Of a stretch of 42,684 nucleotides of DNA, positions 24,768 to 36,573 are shown in pieces. Each line of letters starts with the position of its first letter. Position 1 is the first letter of the stretch. Origin of the DNA: Candidatus Eisenbacteria bacterium RBG_16_71_46 (GTDB taxonomy: Bacteria; Eisenbacteria; RBG-16-71-46); contig MFFQ01000122.1 in the NCBI GenBank assembly GCA_001780165.1, positions 1 to 42,684 on the forward strand, read 5' to 3'. Under the pieces are notes generated by a model, which saw only the letters and a program-made list of their open reading frames with translations, ran no database searches and had not been told where the DNA came from. The position numbers and the translations under genes were made by a program.

Positions 24768-25774
24768 CTAGCGGGTGACCGGGCTCACCGCGCCGCGCTC
24801 CGTCGCAACCGCCCGTGTCGGCCCTGCCTCCGACGCGCCGGCGCCCACCAGCTTCGCCATCAGCGCCTTCTGCAGGTGCAGGCGGTTCTCGGCCTGCGCC
24901 ATCACCACGCTCTGCGGCCCGTCGATCACCGCGTCGGTGACCTCCTCGCCGCGGTGCGCCGGCAGGCAGTGCATGAACGTGGCTCCCGGGGCGGCGAGCG
25001 CCAGCAACTCGTCGTTCACCTGGTAGCCCGCGAACACCACGCGGCGCCATGCCGCTTCCTTCTCGCGCCCCATGCTGGTCCAGGTGTCGGTGTAGACCAC
25101 GTCGGCTTCGTGCACCGCCTCGCCCGGATCGCGGAAGCGCCGCACGCCCCCGCGCGAGCGCCGTTCGGCCTCGAGGAACAGGCCGGCATCGGGCTCGAAC
25201 CCGTCCGGCACCGCGACGTTGAGCTTGAAGCCGAACAGGGTGGCCGCCTCGAGCCAGGAGTGGAGCACGTTGTTGCCGTCGCCCACCCACGCCACGGTCA
25301 GGCGGTCGACGTCATGGCCGGCACGGTGCAGCGTGTAGAGATCGGCGAGGATCTGACAGGGATGCGAGAAGTCGGTGAGGGCGTTGATCACCGGCACCGT
25401 CGCGTGCGCCGCGAGCTCGCCCACGACGCGGTGGGCAAAGGTGCGCACCACCATGAGGTCGCACATCCCGGAGAGCACGCGCGCGACGTCGCCGAGACTC
25501 TCGCGCCCGTTCTCGCTCACCTCGGCGGCCCCGAGATCCACCGCGTCTCCGCCGAGCTCGTGCATGCCGACCGTGAACGACACGCGGGTGCGAAGCGAGG
25601 GCTTGTGGAACACCAGCGCCGCGGTCCGTCCCTCGAGCGGCCTCGGGGCCTGCGAGGTGCCGCGCACGGCGCGCAGGCGCTCGGCCTCGGCGAACAGCTC
25701 GAGCACCCAGTCGCGATCGAGGCCGAGCAGATCGACCAGATGCAGCGGCGCCGCGGGCATGTACCGGACCCCGA

Positions 25775-25778
<4 letters not shown>
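24768..25778 (-). CDS. argF: Ornithine carbamoyltransferase
   Basis: About 336 residues from GTG 25778 (or 330 from ATG 25760). It converts ornithine and carbamoyl phosphate to citrulline. The carbamoyl-phosphate site (HKPSLRTRVSF), HPCQILADL, the ornithine-side DGNNVLHSWLEA and the MHCLPAHRGEEV motif, whose Cys closes over ornithine, are all present in order. The GTG overlaps the ArgH-GNAT stop as GTGA, the same coupling used elsewhere in this operon; the ATG six codons later is the alternative start. The C-terminus carries an extra Ala/Thr-rich tail of about 20 residues. It is the last gene of the arg operon, followed by repeat B. Confidence 0.95.
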
Positions 25779-29344
<3,566 letters not shown>

Positions 29345-29348
<4 letters not shown>

Positions 29349-30727
29349 GATCGTGTACCTCCCGTGAGTTCGAGGCGCGCGATCGCGGCCTCGAGCTTCT
29401 CCAGGGCTTCGACGATTTCGTCGGCGCCCACCGTCAACGGCGGCAGCAGCCGCACCGCCCGCTCCCCGCCACGCACCAGCAGCAATCCCGATTCGCGCGC
29501 CGCGGCCACCAGGGCCGGCGCGTCGTAGGGGGCGTCCGCCGCCACCTCGACCGCGCGCAGCAGACCGAGCCCGCGCGCCGCGGCCAGCGACCCGTGGCGC
29601 TCGACCAGCCCCGCGAGCCCCGCCTCCAGCTCGCGCGCCCGCCGCCGCACCCGCGCGAGGAACCCCGGCCGCCGCACCCGCGCGAGCACGAAGGCGCCGG
29701 CCGCGGCCGCCGCGGGGCCGCCGCCGAAGGTGCAGCCGTGTTGTCCGGGCGCAAGCCCAGCGGACGCGCCCTCGGTCATCAGCACCGCGGCGAGCGGCAG
29801 GCCGCCGCCCAGGGCTTTGCTCAGCACCGTGAAGTCGGCACGCACGCCGTAGTGTTCCGCGGCCAACAGGCGGCCGCTGCGCCCCATGCCGCACTGCACC
29901 TCGTCGAAGACCAGGGCGGCGCCGAGCGCCGTGGTGCGCGCGCGCAGCGCGTCGAGGAACTCGCGCGTGGCCGGGATCGCCCCGCTCTCGCCCTGCACCG
30001 GCTCCACCACCACCGCCGCGACGCTGCCGTCCAGCGCGGCGTCGAGCGCCTCGAGGCGGTTGTAATCGGCAAAGCGAATGCCCGGCATCAGGGGCTCGAA
30101 CGGCTCGCGGTAGGACGGGTTCCAGGTCACCGACAGGGCGAAGGCGGTGCGCCCGTGGAAGCCGTCCCGGAACGCCAGCACGTCGCGCCCCGCCAGGCCG
30201 CGCGCCCGCGCGCGCACCCGCGCGAACTTGAGCGCGGCTTCGATGCCCTCGGCGCCGCTGTTGCAGAAGAACACGCGGTCGTAGCCGGTCGCCTCGAGCA
30301 GGGCGTTCGCGAGCCCGATCGCGGGGCGGTTGGCGAAGAGGTTGGAGCAGTGCGTGAGCACGCGCATCTGGGCCGCCACCGCGCGCGCCAGCCCGGGCGG
30401 CGCGTGGCCGAGGGCATTGACCGCGATCCCGCTCACGAAGTCGAGGTACTCGCGACCGGCGGCGTCGCGCACCCGGGTGCCGCGCCCGCTCGCCAGCTCG
30501 AGCCGCGGGAGCGGGTAGAGCGGGGCAAAACGGCCGACCTCCTCGGCGGCGAAGGCCGCGGGCAAGGCGCCGGTGCCCACCGGGGTGGCGGTGGCCGGGG
30601 GAGCCGCCGCGGGCTTCGCCACGCCGCCGACTCCCGGGCCGGTGGCGACCGCTCCGGCTCCGGCCTTGGGCGCCGCCTGCGGCGCCACGGGGCCCGCGCC
30701 GGCTCCGGCGCGCACGGCCTCAGCCAT
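29345..30727 (-). CDS. argD: Acetylornithine aminotransferase
   Basis: A 460-residue class III PLP aminotransferase. Family motifs are SGIAVNALGH, FFCNSGAEGIEAALK, FHGRTAFALSVT, the Asp of VFDEVQCGMGR and the Schiff-base Lys in LSKALGGGLPLA. It has the composition and size of ArgD apart from a roughly 60-residue Ala/Gly/Pro N-terminal extension that no ArgD needs; a later start is conceivable, but there is no Met before the core. The ATG at 30727 lies inside the end of argB by eight bases. It transfers the amino group in the fourth step of the pathway. Confidence 0.93.
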
Positions 30728-31556
30728 GGGCGGCCTGCGGCGCGGCGGCGATCAGCGTGGTGCCCGCGCCCTCTCCGGCGAGCAGCCGGGTGAGCGTGCC
30801 GGGCCCGGTCCAGGACGCGATGTGGACCCGCTCGACGCCGCCCTCGAGCGCCGCGCGCGCGGCCACGAGCTTGGGCCGCATCCCGTCCCGCACCTCGGGG
30901 CGCGCCAGGGTCCGCGCGAGCGCCCCGGGCGGGAGCCAGGGCACGACGGCGCCATCGAGCAGGAGCCCCGGCGCGTCGCTGAGAAGCACGAGGTCACGCG
31001 CGCCCAAGGCCGGGGCGAGGGCCGCGGCGAAATCGTCGGCATTGAGGTTGACCAGCTCGCCCGCGATCGCGCCGATGCTGGCGAGCACCGGGACGCGACC
31101 CTGCGCGAGCAGGGTGTCGAGCAGCGAGGGATCGACGCCGCGCACCCGGCCGACGGCGCCGAGGCGCGCGGCGTCCGGGTGCGGATCCAGCGTGGTCAAG
31201 CCGCCGTCGAGCGCGCTCAGCCCTACGGCGTCCACGCCGCGCGCCCGCAGCTGCGCGACCAGGCGGCTGTTGGCGAGCCCGGCGAGCACCGCGGTCACCA
31301 CCTCGAGCGTCTGGGCGTCGGTGACGCGCAGGCCGTCGGCGAAGGCCGGGGCGATCCCCATGCGAGCGCACCAGGCGCTCACCTCGATGCCGCCGCCGTG
31401 GACGAGCACCACGCCCCCGGGACGCGCCAGCTCCGCCGCCAGCTCCGCCGGGGCGTGGGTTCCCTCGAGCGCCCGCCCGCCGATCTTGACCACGACCGCG
31501 GCGCCCGTGCCGGTGATGGGCGCGGAGCCGCGCGCGGCGCGGTTCAGCTTTCGCAC
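30720..31556 (-). CDS. argB: Acetylglutamate kinase
   Basis: A 278-residue amino-acid kinase phosphorylating N-acetylglutamate. Motifs are VVVKIGGRAL, GGVVLVHGGG, ASIGAIAGELVNLNADDFAA and VLLSDAPGLLL, in order. I choose GTG at 31556 because GGGGGAG stands about seven bases upstream. A GTG at 31616 overlapping the argC stop (GTGA), like the other junctions of this operon, would add 20 Arg/Pro-rich residues and cannot be excluded. It lacks the N-terminal helix typical of arginine-inhibited hexameric NAGK, so feedback may fall on the fused GNAT or on ArgR instead. That is an inference. Confidence 0.92.
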   Translation of the reverse strand: MRKLNRAARGSAPITGTGAAVVVKIGGRALEGTHAPAELAAELARPGGVVLVHGGGIEVSAWCARMGIAPAFADGLRVTDAQTLEVVTAVLAGLANSRLVAQLRARGVDAVGLSALDGGLTTLDPHPDAARLGAVGRVRGVDPSLLDTLLAQGRVPVLASIGAIAGELVNLNADDFAAALAPALGARDLVLLSDAPGLLLDGAVVPWLPPGALARTLARPEVRDGMRPKLVAARAALEGGVERVHIASWTGPGTLTRLLAGEGAGTTLIAAAPQAAHG

Positions 31557-31612
31557 GACGCGCTCCCCCCGGACGCCCGCCCGGGCCGGGCCGCGCTCCG
31601 GCCCCGGTCCGT

Positions 31613-32866
31613 TCACCACGGGGTGCCGTGCGCCGGCAGTCCCCAGTTCTCGGGCCAGCCCAGCATGAGGTTCAGGTTCTGCACCGCCTGGCCCGCCGCG
31701 CCCTTGACCAGGTTGTCGAGGGCGGCGGTGGCCACCAGGGTGCGGCCGCCGTGCACCGTGGTGACCGCGAGGTCGCAGCGATTGGAGGCTCGCACCACGC
31801 GGGTCTCCGGCCACTGCCCGGGGTCGAGCATGCGCACGAACGGCTCGCCGGCGTAGCGCTCGCGGTAGGCGGCCTGGACCTCCAGCGGGGTGAGCGCCGA
31901 GGCGAGCGGGAGCGTGGCGGTGAGCAGGATGCCGCGCGCCATCGGCGCGAGCTGCGGGGCGAAGGCGACCTCCACCGCGCTTCCCGCGAGCCGCGCCAGG
32001 CTGCGTTCCATCTCGGCCACGTGCGCGTGCTCGACGCCCACGCGGTAGAACGCCGCGCCGCCGTCCAGCTCGACGAAGGAGGTGCGCAGCGCCGGCGAGC
32101 GCCCGGCACCGCTCACTCCCGAGAGGGCGCTCACCATCGCCGGTCCCCCGATCCATCCGTGCTCCGCGGCCGGAAGCATCGCCAGTGCGGCGGCAGTGGG
32201 GTAGCAACCGGGATTGGCGACGCGCGCCGCGTCGGCGATCTCGGCGCGAAAGGCCTCGGGCAGACCGTAGACGTAGCCGCCGCTGCCGTCACGGTGATCC
32301 GAGGAGAGGTCGACGATGCGCTGGGGCAGGCGGGCCAGCGCGGGCACCTCGGCCGCGAGCGCGCGCCAGGCGCCGTGCGGCAGGCAGCAGACCAGCGTGT
32401 CGAAGGCTCCCTGCTCGAGCAGCCCGGGAAGCGCGGCCGGGTCGGTCACCGCGGGCAGGGTGTGGATGCGCGGGTCGAGCCCGGGGAGCAGCTCGGCCGC
32501 CGGCCGGCCGGCGTGCTCGCGGGAGCTCAAGACGGTCAGCTCGAGCCCGGGATGCGCGAGCGCCAGCCGCGCGAACTCTTGCCCGGTATAGCCGCTCGCC
32601 CCGAGCACGGCGATGCGCGCGTGGCGCCGCGCGCCGTCGGGGCGCACCGCGGCCGCGGCGGCTTGCGGCTCGGCGAGCGTCGTCGCCGGTGCGGAGGCCG
32701 CGAGCGGCGGTGCCGCAGGCCCCGCGGCAGCGGGCGCGAGGCGGCCGCCGGGGGCGCGCCCCGCCACCGCGATCGTCGGTGCCACGCCGCTCGCGAGGCG
32801 TTCGGTCCCCGTCGGTGCGGTGGCCTCGCTCGGGCGCGGCCCTCCCGGCGTGTGCGGCGCGCTCAC
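31613..32866 (-). CDS. argC: N-acetyl-gamma-glutamyl-phosphate reductase
   Basis: The NAD(P) domain starts at ARIAVLGASGYTGQEFARL (about residue 82) and the active-site Cys lies in VANPGCYPTAAAL. The C-terminal part (GRSPALRTSFVELDGGAAFYR, VEHAHVAEME) is as in short ArgC. From the GTG at 32866, which overlaps the argR stop as GTGA, the protein is 417 residues, with about 75 extra N-terminal Pro/Ala-rich residues. The conserved core would fit an initiation near GTG 32647, but no ribosome binding site is seen there. The coupling signal favours the longer start. Confidence 0.92.
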   Translation of the reverse strand: MSAPHTPGGPRPSEATAPTGTERLASGVAPTIAVAGRAPGGRLAPAAAGPAAPPLAASAPATTLAEPQAAAAAVRPDGARRHARIAVLGASGYTGQEFARLALAHPGLELTVLSSREHAGRPAAELLPGLDPRIHTLPAVTDPAALPGLLEQGAFDTLVCCLPHGAWRALAAEVPALARLPQRIVDLSSDHRDGSGGYVYGLPEAFRAEIADAARVANPGCYPTAAALAMLPAAEHGWIGGPAMVSALSGVSGAGRSPALRTSFVELDGGAAFYRVGVEHAHVAEMERSLARLAGSAVEVAFAPQLAPMARGILLTATLPLASALTPLEVQAAYRERYAGEPFVRMLDPGQWPETRVVRASNRCDLAVTTVHGGRTLVATAALDNLVKGAAGQAVQNLNLMLGWPENWGLPAHGTPW

Positions 32867-33339
32867 TTGGCGCTCCCCGCGAGGCTGCCGGCGATCCCGT
32901 CGAGACGGCGCCTGAAGCGCCGGGCGGCGGAGAGATCCTCGGTCACGACCAGGACGGTGTCGTCGCCCGCCACGGAGCCGACGGCGCCCGTGAAGTCCAT
33001 GAGATCGATCGCGCGGGCGACGGCGCTGCCGTGTCCGGGCGGGGTCTTCACCACGACCAGGTTCTGCGCCACGCGCACCTCGTTGACGAAGGTCTTGAGA
33101 TCGAGCATCTGGCGCTCGCGATCGAGCGACTCGATGGCGGGCCCCGGCAGCTCGTAGACCGGGTGGCCGGAGGCGTCGGGACGCTTGCCGACGCCGAGGC
33201 TGCGCAGATCGCGCGAGAGCGTGGCCTGGGTCACGGCCGCGCCGGTGCGGGCGAGCGCGCGGACGAGTTCCTCCTGGCTCGAATAGCGGTGCTCGCCGAG
33301 AAGCTGGGCGAGCAGCGCGAGACGACGGGAACGCAACAC
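32863..33339 (-). CDS. argR: Arginine repressor
   Basis: A 158-residue ArgR/AhrC-type regulator. The N-terminal winged helix contains EELVRALARTGAAVTQATLSRDLRSLG, with the family motif QATLSRD. The C-terminal oligomerisation and arginine-binding domain ends with AGDDTVLVV (GDDT motif) and a short helix. The start is GTG at 33339 with GGAGG seven bases before it; an upstream frame adds residues over the operator and is unlikely. It is the first gene of the arg operon, so with arginine it probably represses its own operon through the two ARG-box-like sites just upstream. Confidence 0.95.
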   Translation of the reverse strand: MLRSRRLALLAQLLGEHRYSSQEELVRALARTGAAVTQATLSRDLRSLGVGKRPDASGHPVYELPGPAIESLDRERQMLDLKTFVNEVRVAQNLVVVKTPPGHGSAVARAIDLMDFTGAVGSVAGDDTVLVVTEDLSAARRFRRRLDGIAGSLAGSAK

Positions 33340-33358
33340 GGATGACCTCCGGTCGGAT

Positions 33359-33372
33359 TGAATAAATATGTA
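33359..33372. promoter_or_regulatory. ARG-box-like operator 1
   Basis: TGAATAAATATGTA matches the ArgR consensus TGAATwwwwATTCA in its left half and AT core. It lies just upstream of the argR start, downstream of the proposed -10, in the only AT-rich stretch of the region. Confidence 0.65.
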
Positions 33373-33378
33373 AGAGTG

Positions 33379-33392
33379 TGCATAAAAACACA
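33379..33392. promoter_or_regulatory. ARG-box-like operator 2, overlapping the -10
   Basis: TGCATAAAAACACA is a second ARG-box-like site, beginning 20 bases from the first. Tandem ARG boxes one helical repeat-pair apart are the usual target of an ArgR hexamer. This one covers the proposed -10 hexamer, so binding would block RNA polymerase. Confidence 0.65.
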
Positions 33393-33410
33393 TGCGGGAG
33401 GGCGGGTCAA
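33382..33410 (-). promoter_or_regulatory. Promoter of the arg operon
   Basis: On the minus strand TTGACC (33410-33405) and TTTTAT (33387-33382) are 17 bases apart, matching sigma-70 consensus at five and four of six positions. Transcription would start near 33375, giving a short leader before the argR GTG at 33339. The -10 lies within ARG-box-like site 2. Confidence 0.65.
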
Positions 33411-33524
33411 AGGAAAAATCGCCGGGCCGGGGCCGGGTGTGCCCGGATCGCGATCCTCTCGGCGGGGCCCCGGCGCGCCCCGGGCTGCGGATCGCGGTGG
33501 GAGTCGTGGGGCTCGGAACGCAGA

Positions 33525-33552
33525 GGAGCCCGGCACCGGGGTGCCGGGCTCC
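33525..33552. terminator. GC hairpin downstream of the first propeller gene
   Basis: A 12-base-pair perfect stem (GGAGCCCGGCAC / GTGCCGGGCTCC) with a four-base loop lies 50 bases beyond the minus-strand stop at 33603 and upstream of the arg promoter. There is no strong T-run, so it may need Rho or act mainly as a 3' stabiliser. Confidence 0.55.
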
Positions 33553-33602
33553 GATCGCGCGCCGGGGCGCCGCGCGGCAGGGGCTGCCGCCGGCCCGGGG
33601 GG

Positions 33603-36248
33603 CTACGGGATACGGGTCAGGCGCTGCACCGCCTGCAGGCCGAAGCCCTGGAGCTGGACGAAGTAGGCGCCGGCCGCGACCCGCCGGCCCCTCGCGTCGC
33701 GTCCGTCCCACACCACCGAGTTCAGACCCGCCCCGCGCTCGCCATCGACCAGGGTGCGGATCAGCTCCCCGCGGAGGCCGTAGACCCGCAGGCGGACGGG
33801 CCCGCTGCGGGGCAAGGTGAAGTCGATACGGCTGTCGCCCGCCGCCGGGTTGGGGAAGGCCCGCCGCAGGCCGAAGGCGAGCGGCCCGTCACCGACTCCG
33901 GTGGTGGCGATGACCTGGAACGTGAAGCAGCAGGAGTCCACCAGCGCGCCTTTGGCGTTCACCACGCGCACGCACACGCGGTTGGCGCCCGAGGCGGCGG
34001 AATCCGGCACCTGGAGGATCGCCGTGAGCGGGGCGCTCTGGTTCGCCCCGACGTTGATCGGACCGGATGCGGGCAGCAGCCAGCCGCGCTGGTCGGTGAA
34101 GCTGTAGCTGTAGGTGTTCCCGAACAGCAGGTTCAGGTTCGCGATCGCGTAGAGCACGTCGCGTGAATCTCCGGCGGTGATCACCGTGTCGGCCGGGCAG
34201 GTGGTGAGGGCGAAGCGCGGATCGAGCCCGGCGACGTAGGTGTCCGCGTTCAGGCTGCGGTTGTCGGCCCAGGTCCAGCGCACCCGGTCGGCGGCACCAT
34301 GCATGTGGCTGTAGTCGCCCTGGTTGGGTGCGATGTTGGTGAAGCCGTCGGTCCAGTTCGAGGTCACGTCGCTCACACGCTGGCTCGCGAGCCAGGTCGT
34401 GCCTCCGTCGTCCGAACGCGACAGGTAGATGTTCGACCCTCCGCCGCAGCTGGTGGGCGTGTCCCGCCAATCGAACCACGTGACGTACGGACAGCCGTCG
34501 GCACCGACGATCACTTCGGGGAGCCAGTCGTCGAGATAGGGCTGGTCATCGTTCACGCGGCTGGGTGCGCTCCACGCCGTGCCGTTGTCGGAGTGGGTGA
34601 CGAACACGTCCCGGGTGTCGCGTCCCGGCTCGGGACCGCCGCCGTTGGTGCCGGTGTAGATGTGGTAGCCGCCGGTCAAGGCGCCCGAAACGTAGGACAT
34701 GCGCAGGTAGTAGGTGGCGGTAGAGGGGGCGGTCCAGACGATGAAGCTGTTGCCGCCCGCGGGCGAGTTGAGGTCGCCGGCGTAGGCGAGCCGCGTGTAC
34801 TGATCGCTGCAATAGACGCGCATGGTGTAGAGCGGCCGCGGGATCGAATCGCACCAGAAGATGTAGGTCGTGCCCTGCGAGGCGGAGAACGACCAGTAGT
34901 CGAAGTCGCTGGTGGTCAGGGTGCCGCGGAGCTGCTGTCCGGGCACGAACGGCGTCGCGGTCCCGAACGAGCCGTTGCTCTCGACCTCGCTCTTGCTGCC
35001 CGCGCCCCCCAGCAGGTCGTCGTACCAGTTCACCGTCTCGTGCCAGCTCACGTAGACGCGGCCGCGCTGGGCCCCCGTGGTGCGGTCCACCGCGATCGAG
35101 GGGAAGGTGACACCGCGCTCGCGGTTGAAGCCCGGCGCGCCGGTGCCGAAGTTGTCGTAGAGCGACGCGGCGACCGCCTCGCTTCCGAAGGTCACGCCCA
35201 GGTTCGTCGACTTGCGGATCTTCATGTAGTCCTGCGCTCCGGTGCCGATCTCCTTCCAGACCACGTAGAGCTCGCCATCCGGTCCGACGACGGGACGTGA
35301 ACCCTGCACGTAGCCGGTCGCGGCCGGCGAGCTGATCACGCTCGGCACGCTCCAGGTCGCACCCTGGTCCGTAGACCTGGTGAACTCGATCTGGTCTCCG
35401 CCGACGAAGAAGTTGGTGTAGGTCAGGTAGAGGTTTCCGGTGACCGCGTCGGCCACCAGCCATTCCTTGTCGATGAAATTGGTGGAGTTGCTGCGCGAGA
35501 TCGCGATGTGCGGCGTGTCCCAGGTCAGCACGCCTCCCGGAAACGTGAGGCGCGCCACCCCGATGCCGTTGGTGGAGCCGTTGGGGTTGATCAGTCCGCA
35601 GTAGTAGAAGTCTCCCGTGGCATCGTTGACCGTGACCGACGGATCGCTGGTCCAGGCGGCTCCCACCGGTTTGGGCGGCGCGCCGCCGTCGGTGAAGGTG
35701 GCGCCGCCGTCGGTGGAATAGCCGTAGCCCTGGATGTCGGGGCCGGAGACGAAGCCCTGACCGTCGTTCCAGGCCACCAGCGCGTACGGGCCCCAGGCGG
35801 CGATGGCGGATTCGGCCTGACCGGCGCTGGGGTCGTCGCCGGTGGGGTTGTTGGCCCGCACGTTCGTGGGGATGACGAGCGCGGCCTCGGCCGACAGCGG
35901 CTTCGCCTCACGCGGTGCCGGGATGAACTGGGAGGGGTCGTCGTCCGGATTCACGCGCCGCGCGCGGTTGGCTTTCTTCGGGAGCGGTAATCCCTTGCGC
36001 TGGGCGCGCTTGAGCGCCTTCTCGTAGGCCTTGCCCGCGGCCAGCTTGCGGGTGGAGGTGTCGAGGTTCATCTCGACCTGAGCGCGCTTGATCGCCTTGA
36101 TGCGGGCGAGCTGCTCGGCCTGCGTCGGGGCGTCGGGTGACGCGAAGCCGGGGGCCGGCGCCACGGCCAGGATCGCCAGCAGGGCGAGGGATGCGCGCGC
36201 CGGGGCCGGGCGCCACGGCCGGGCGCGGAATCGCGATTGCGTGAACAT
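33603..36248 (-). CDS. Secreted propeller protein with PPC insert and FlgD-like C-terminus
   Basis: An 881-residue exported protein. A signal peptide (ASLALLAILAVAPAPGFA) is followed by about 80 basic, helical residues. A sialidase/BNR-like beta-propeller comes next with repeated S/TxDxGxTW-type Asp-box turns (YSTDGGATF, STDQGATW, SDDGGTTW). A PPC-like beta-sandwich interrupts the propeller at about 440-540 (EVESNGSFGTATPF ... DYWSFSASQGTTYIFW). Behind the propeller lies a cystine-containing module of about 130 residues, then a FlgD-Ig-like C-terminal domain (FPNPAAGDSRIDFTLP, VWDGRDARGRRVAAGAYFV) of the kind used as a secretion or sorting module. The start ATG at 36248 has GGAGGAG upstream. 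It is paralogous to the next gene; a true sialidase Arg triad is not evident, so the substrate is unknown. Confidence 0.85.
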   Translation of the reverse strand: MFTQSRFRARPWRPAPARASLALLAILAVAPAPGFASPDAPTQAEQLARIKAIKRAQVEMNLDTSTRKLAAGKAYEKALKRAQRKGLPLPKKANRARRVNPDDDPSQFIPAPREAKPLSAEAALVIPTNVRANNPTGDDPSAGQAESAIAAWGPYALVAWNDGQGFVSGPDIQGYGYSTDGGATFTDGGAPPKPVGAAWTSDPSVTVNDATGDFYYCGLINPNGSTNGIGVARLTFPGGVLTWDTPHIAISRSNSTNFIDKEWLVADAVTGNLYLTYTNFFVGGDQIEFTRSTDQGATWSVPSVISSPAATGYVQGSRPVVGPDGELYVVWKEIGTGAQDYMKIRKSTNLGVTFGSEAVAASLYDNFGTGAPGFNRERGVTFPSIAVDRTTGAQRGRVYVSWHETVNWYDDLLGGAGSKSEVESNGSFGTATPFVPGQQLRGTLTTSDFDYWSFSASQGTTYIFWCDSIPRPLYTMRVYCSDQYTRLAYAGDLNSPAGGNSFIVWTAPSTATYYLRMSYVSGALTGGYHIYTGTNGGGPEPGRDTRDVFVTHSDNGTAWSAPSRVNDDQPYLDDWLPEVIVGADGCPYVTWFDWRDTPTSCGGGSNIYLSRSDDGGTTWLASQRVSDVTSNWTDGFTNIAPNQGDYSHMHGAADRVRWTWADNRSLNADTYVAGLDPRFALTTCPADTVITAGDSRDVLYAIANLNLLFGNTYSYSFTDQRGWLLPASGPINVGANQSAPLTAILQVPDSAASGANRVCVRVVNAKGALVDSCCFTFQVIATTGVGDGPLAFGLRRAFPNPAAGDSRIDFTLPRSGPVRLRVYGLRGELIRTLVDGERGAGLNSVVWDGRDARGRRVAAGAYFVQLQGFGLQAVQRLTRIP

Positions 36249-36573
36249 GGGTGCTCCTCCTGAGAAGCAGCGGCAAGAAGACCTGAACGAGGGGGAACGC
36301 GTCGCTGAGGGCATCGATTCTAGCCCCGGGGGAAGGGGCCTGGCCAGTCGAAAGCGTTTCAGCGCCCCGGGCGGGAGTGCCGATCGCGCATTCCGCACGA
36401 TCGGCGCCCGCGGCCACCCGAGATCGCGACGACCGGCCGGCGCGAGATGCGAAACGCCGGCCGGCGGAAGCCGGCCGGCGTCGCGAGGCGGCAGCGGGCG
36501 CGGGCGCCGGATTCGGGCCGCCCGCGCGCGGCGCCGCGGCACGCGGAGGCTTGCCCGCGCGGCGCCGCTCCCG
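36249..36573. other. Gene-free spacer between the two propeller paralogues
   Basis: The 325 bases contain the strong hairpin at 36454-36481, a shorter relative CCGGCCGGCG at about 36433-36442, and the leader of the downstream propeller gene with its GGAGGAG ribosome binding site. I see no reading frame with a family pattern. Confidence 0.55.
36454..36481 (-). terminator. Terminator of the second propeller gene
   Basis: A 12-base-pair perfect stem (ACGCCGGCCGGC / GCCGGCCGGCGT) with a four-base loop. On the minus strand it is followed by TTTC, 93 bases beyond the stop at 36574. This is the best intrinsic-terminator candidate in the window. Confidence 0.65.
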
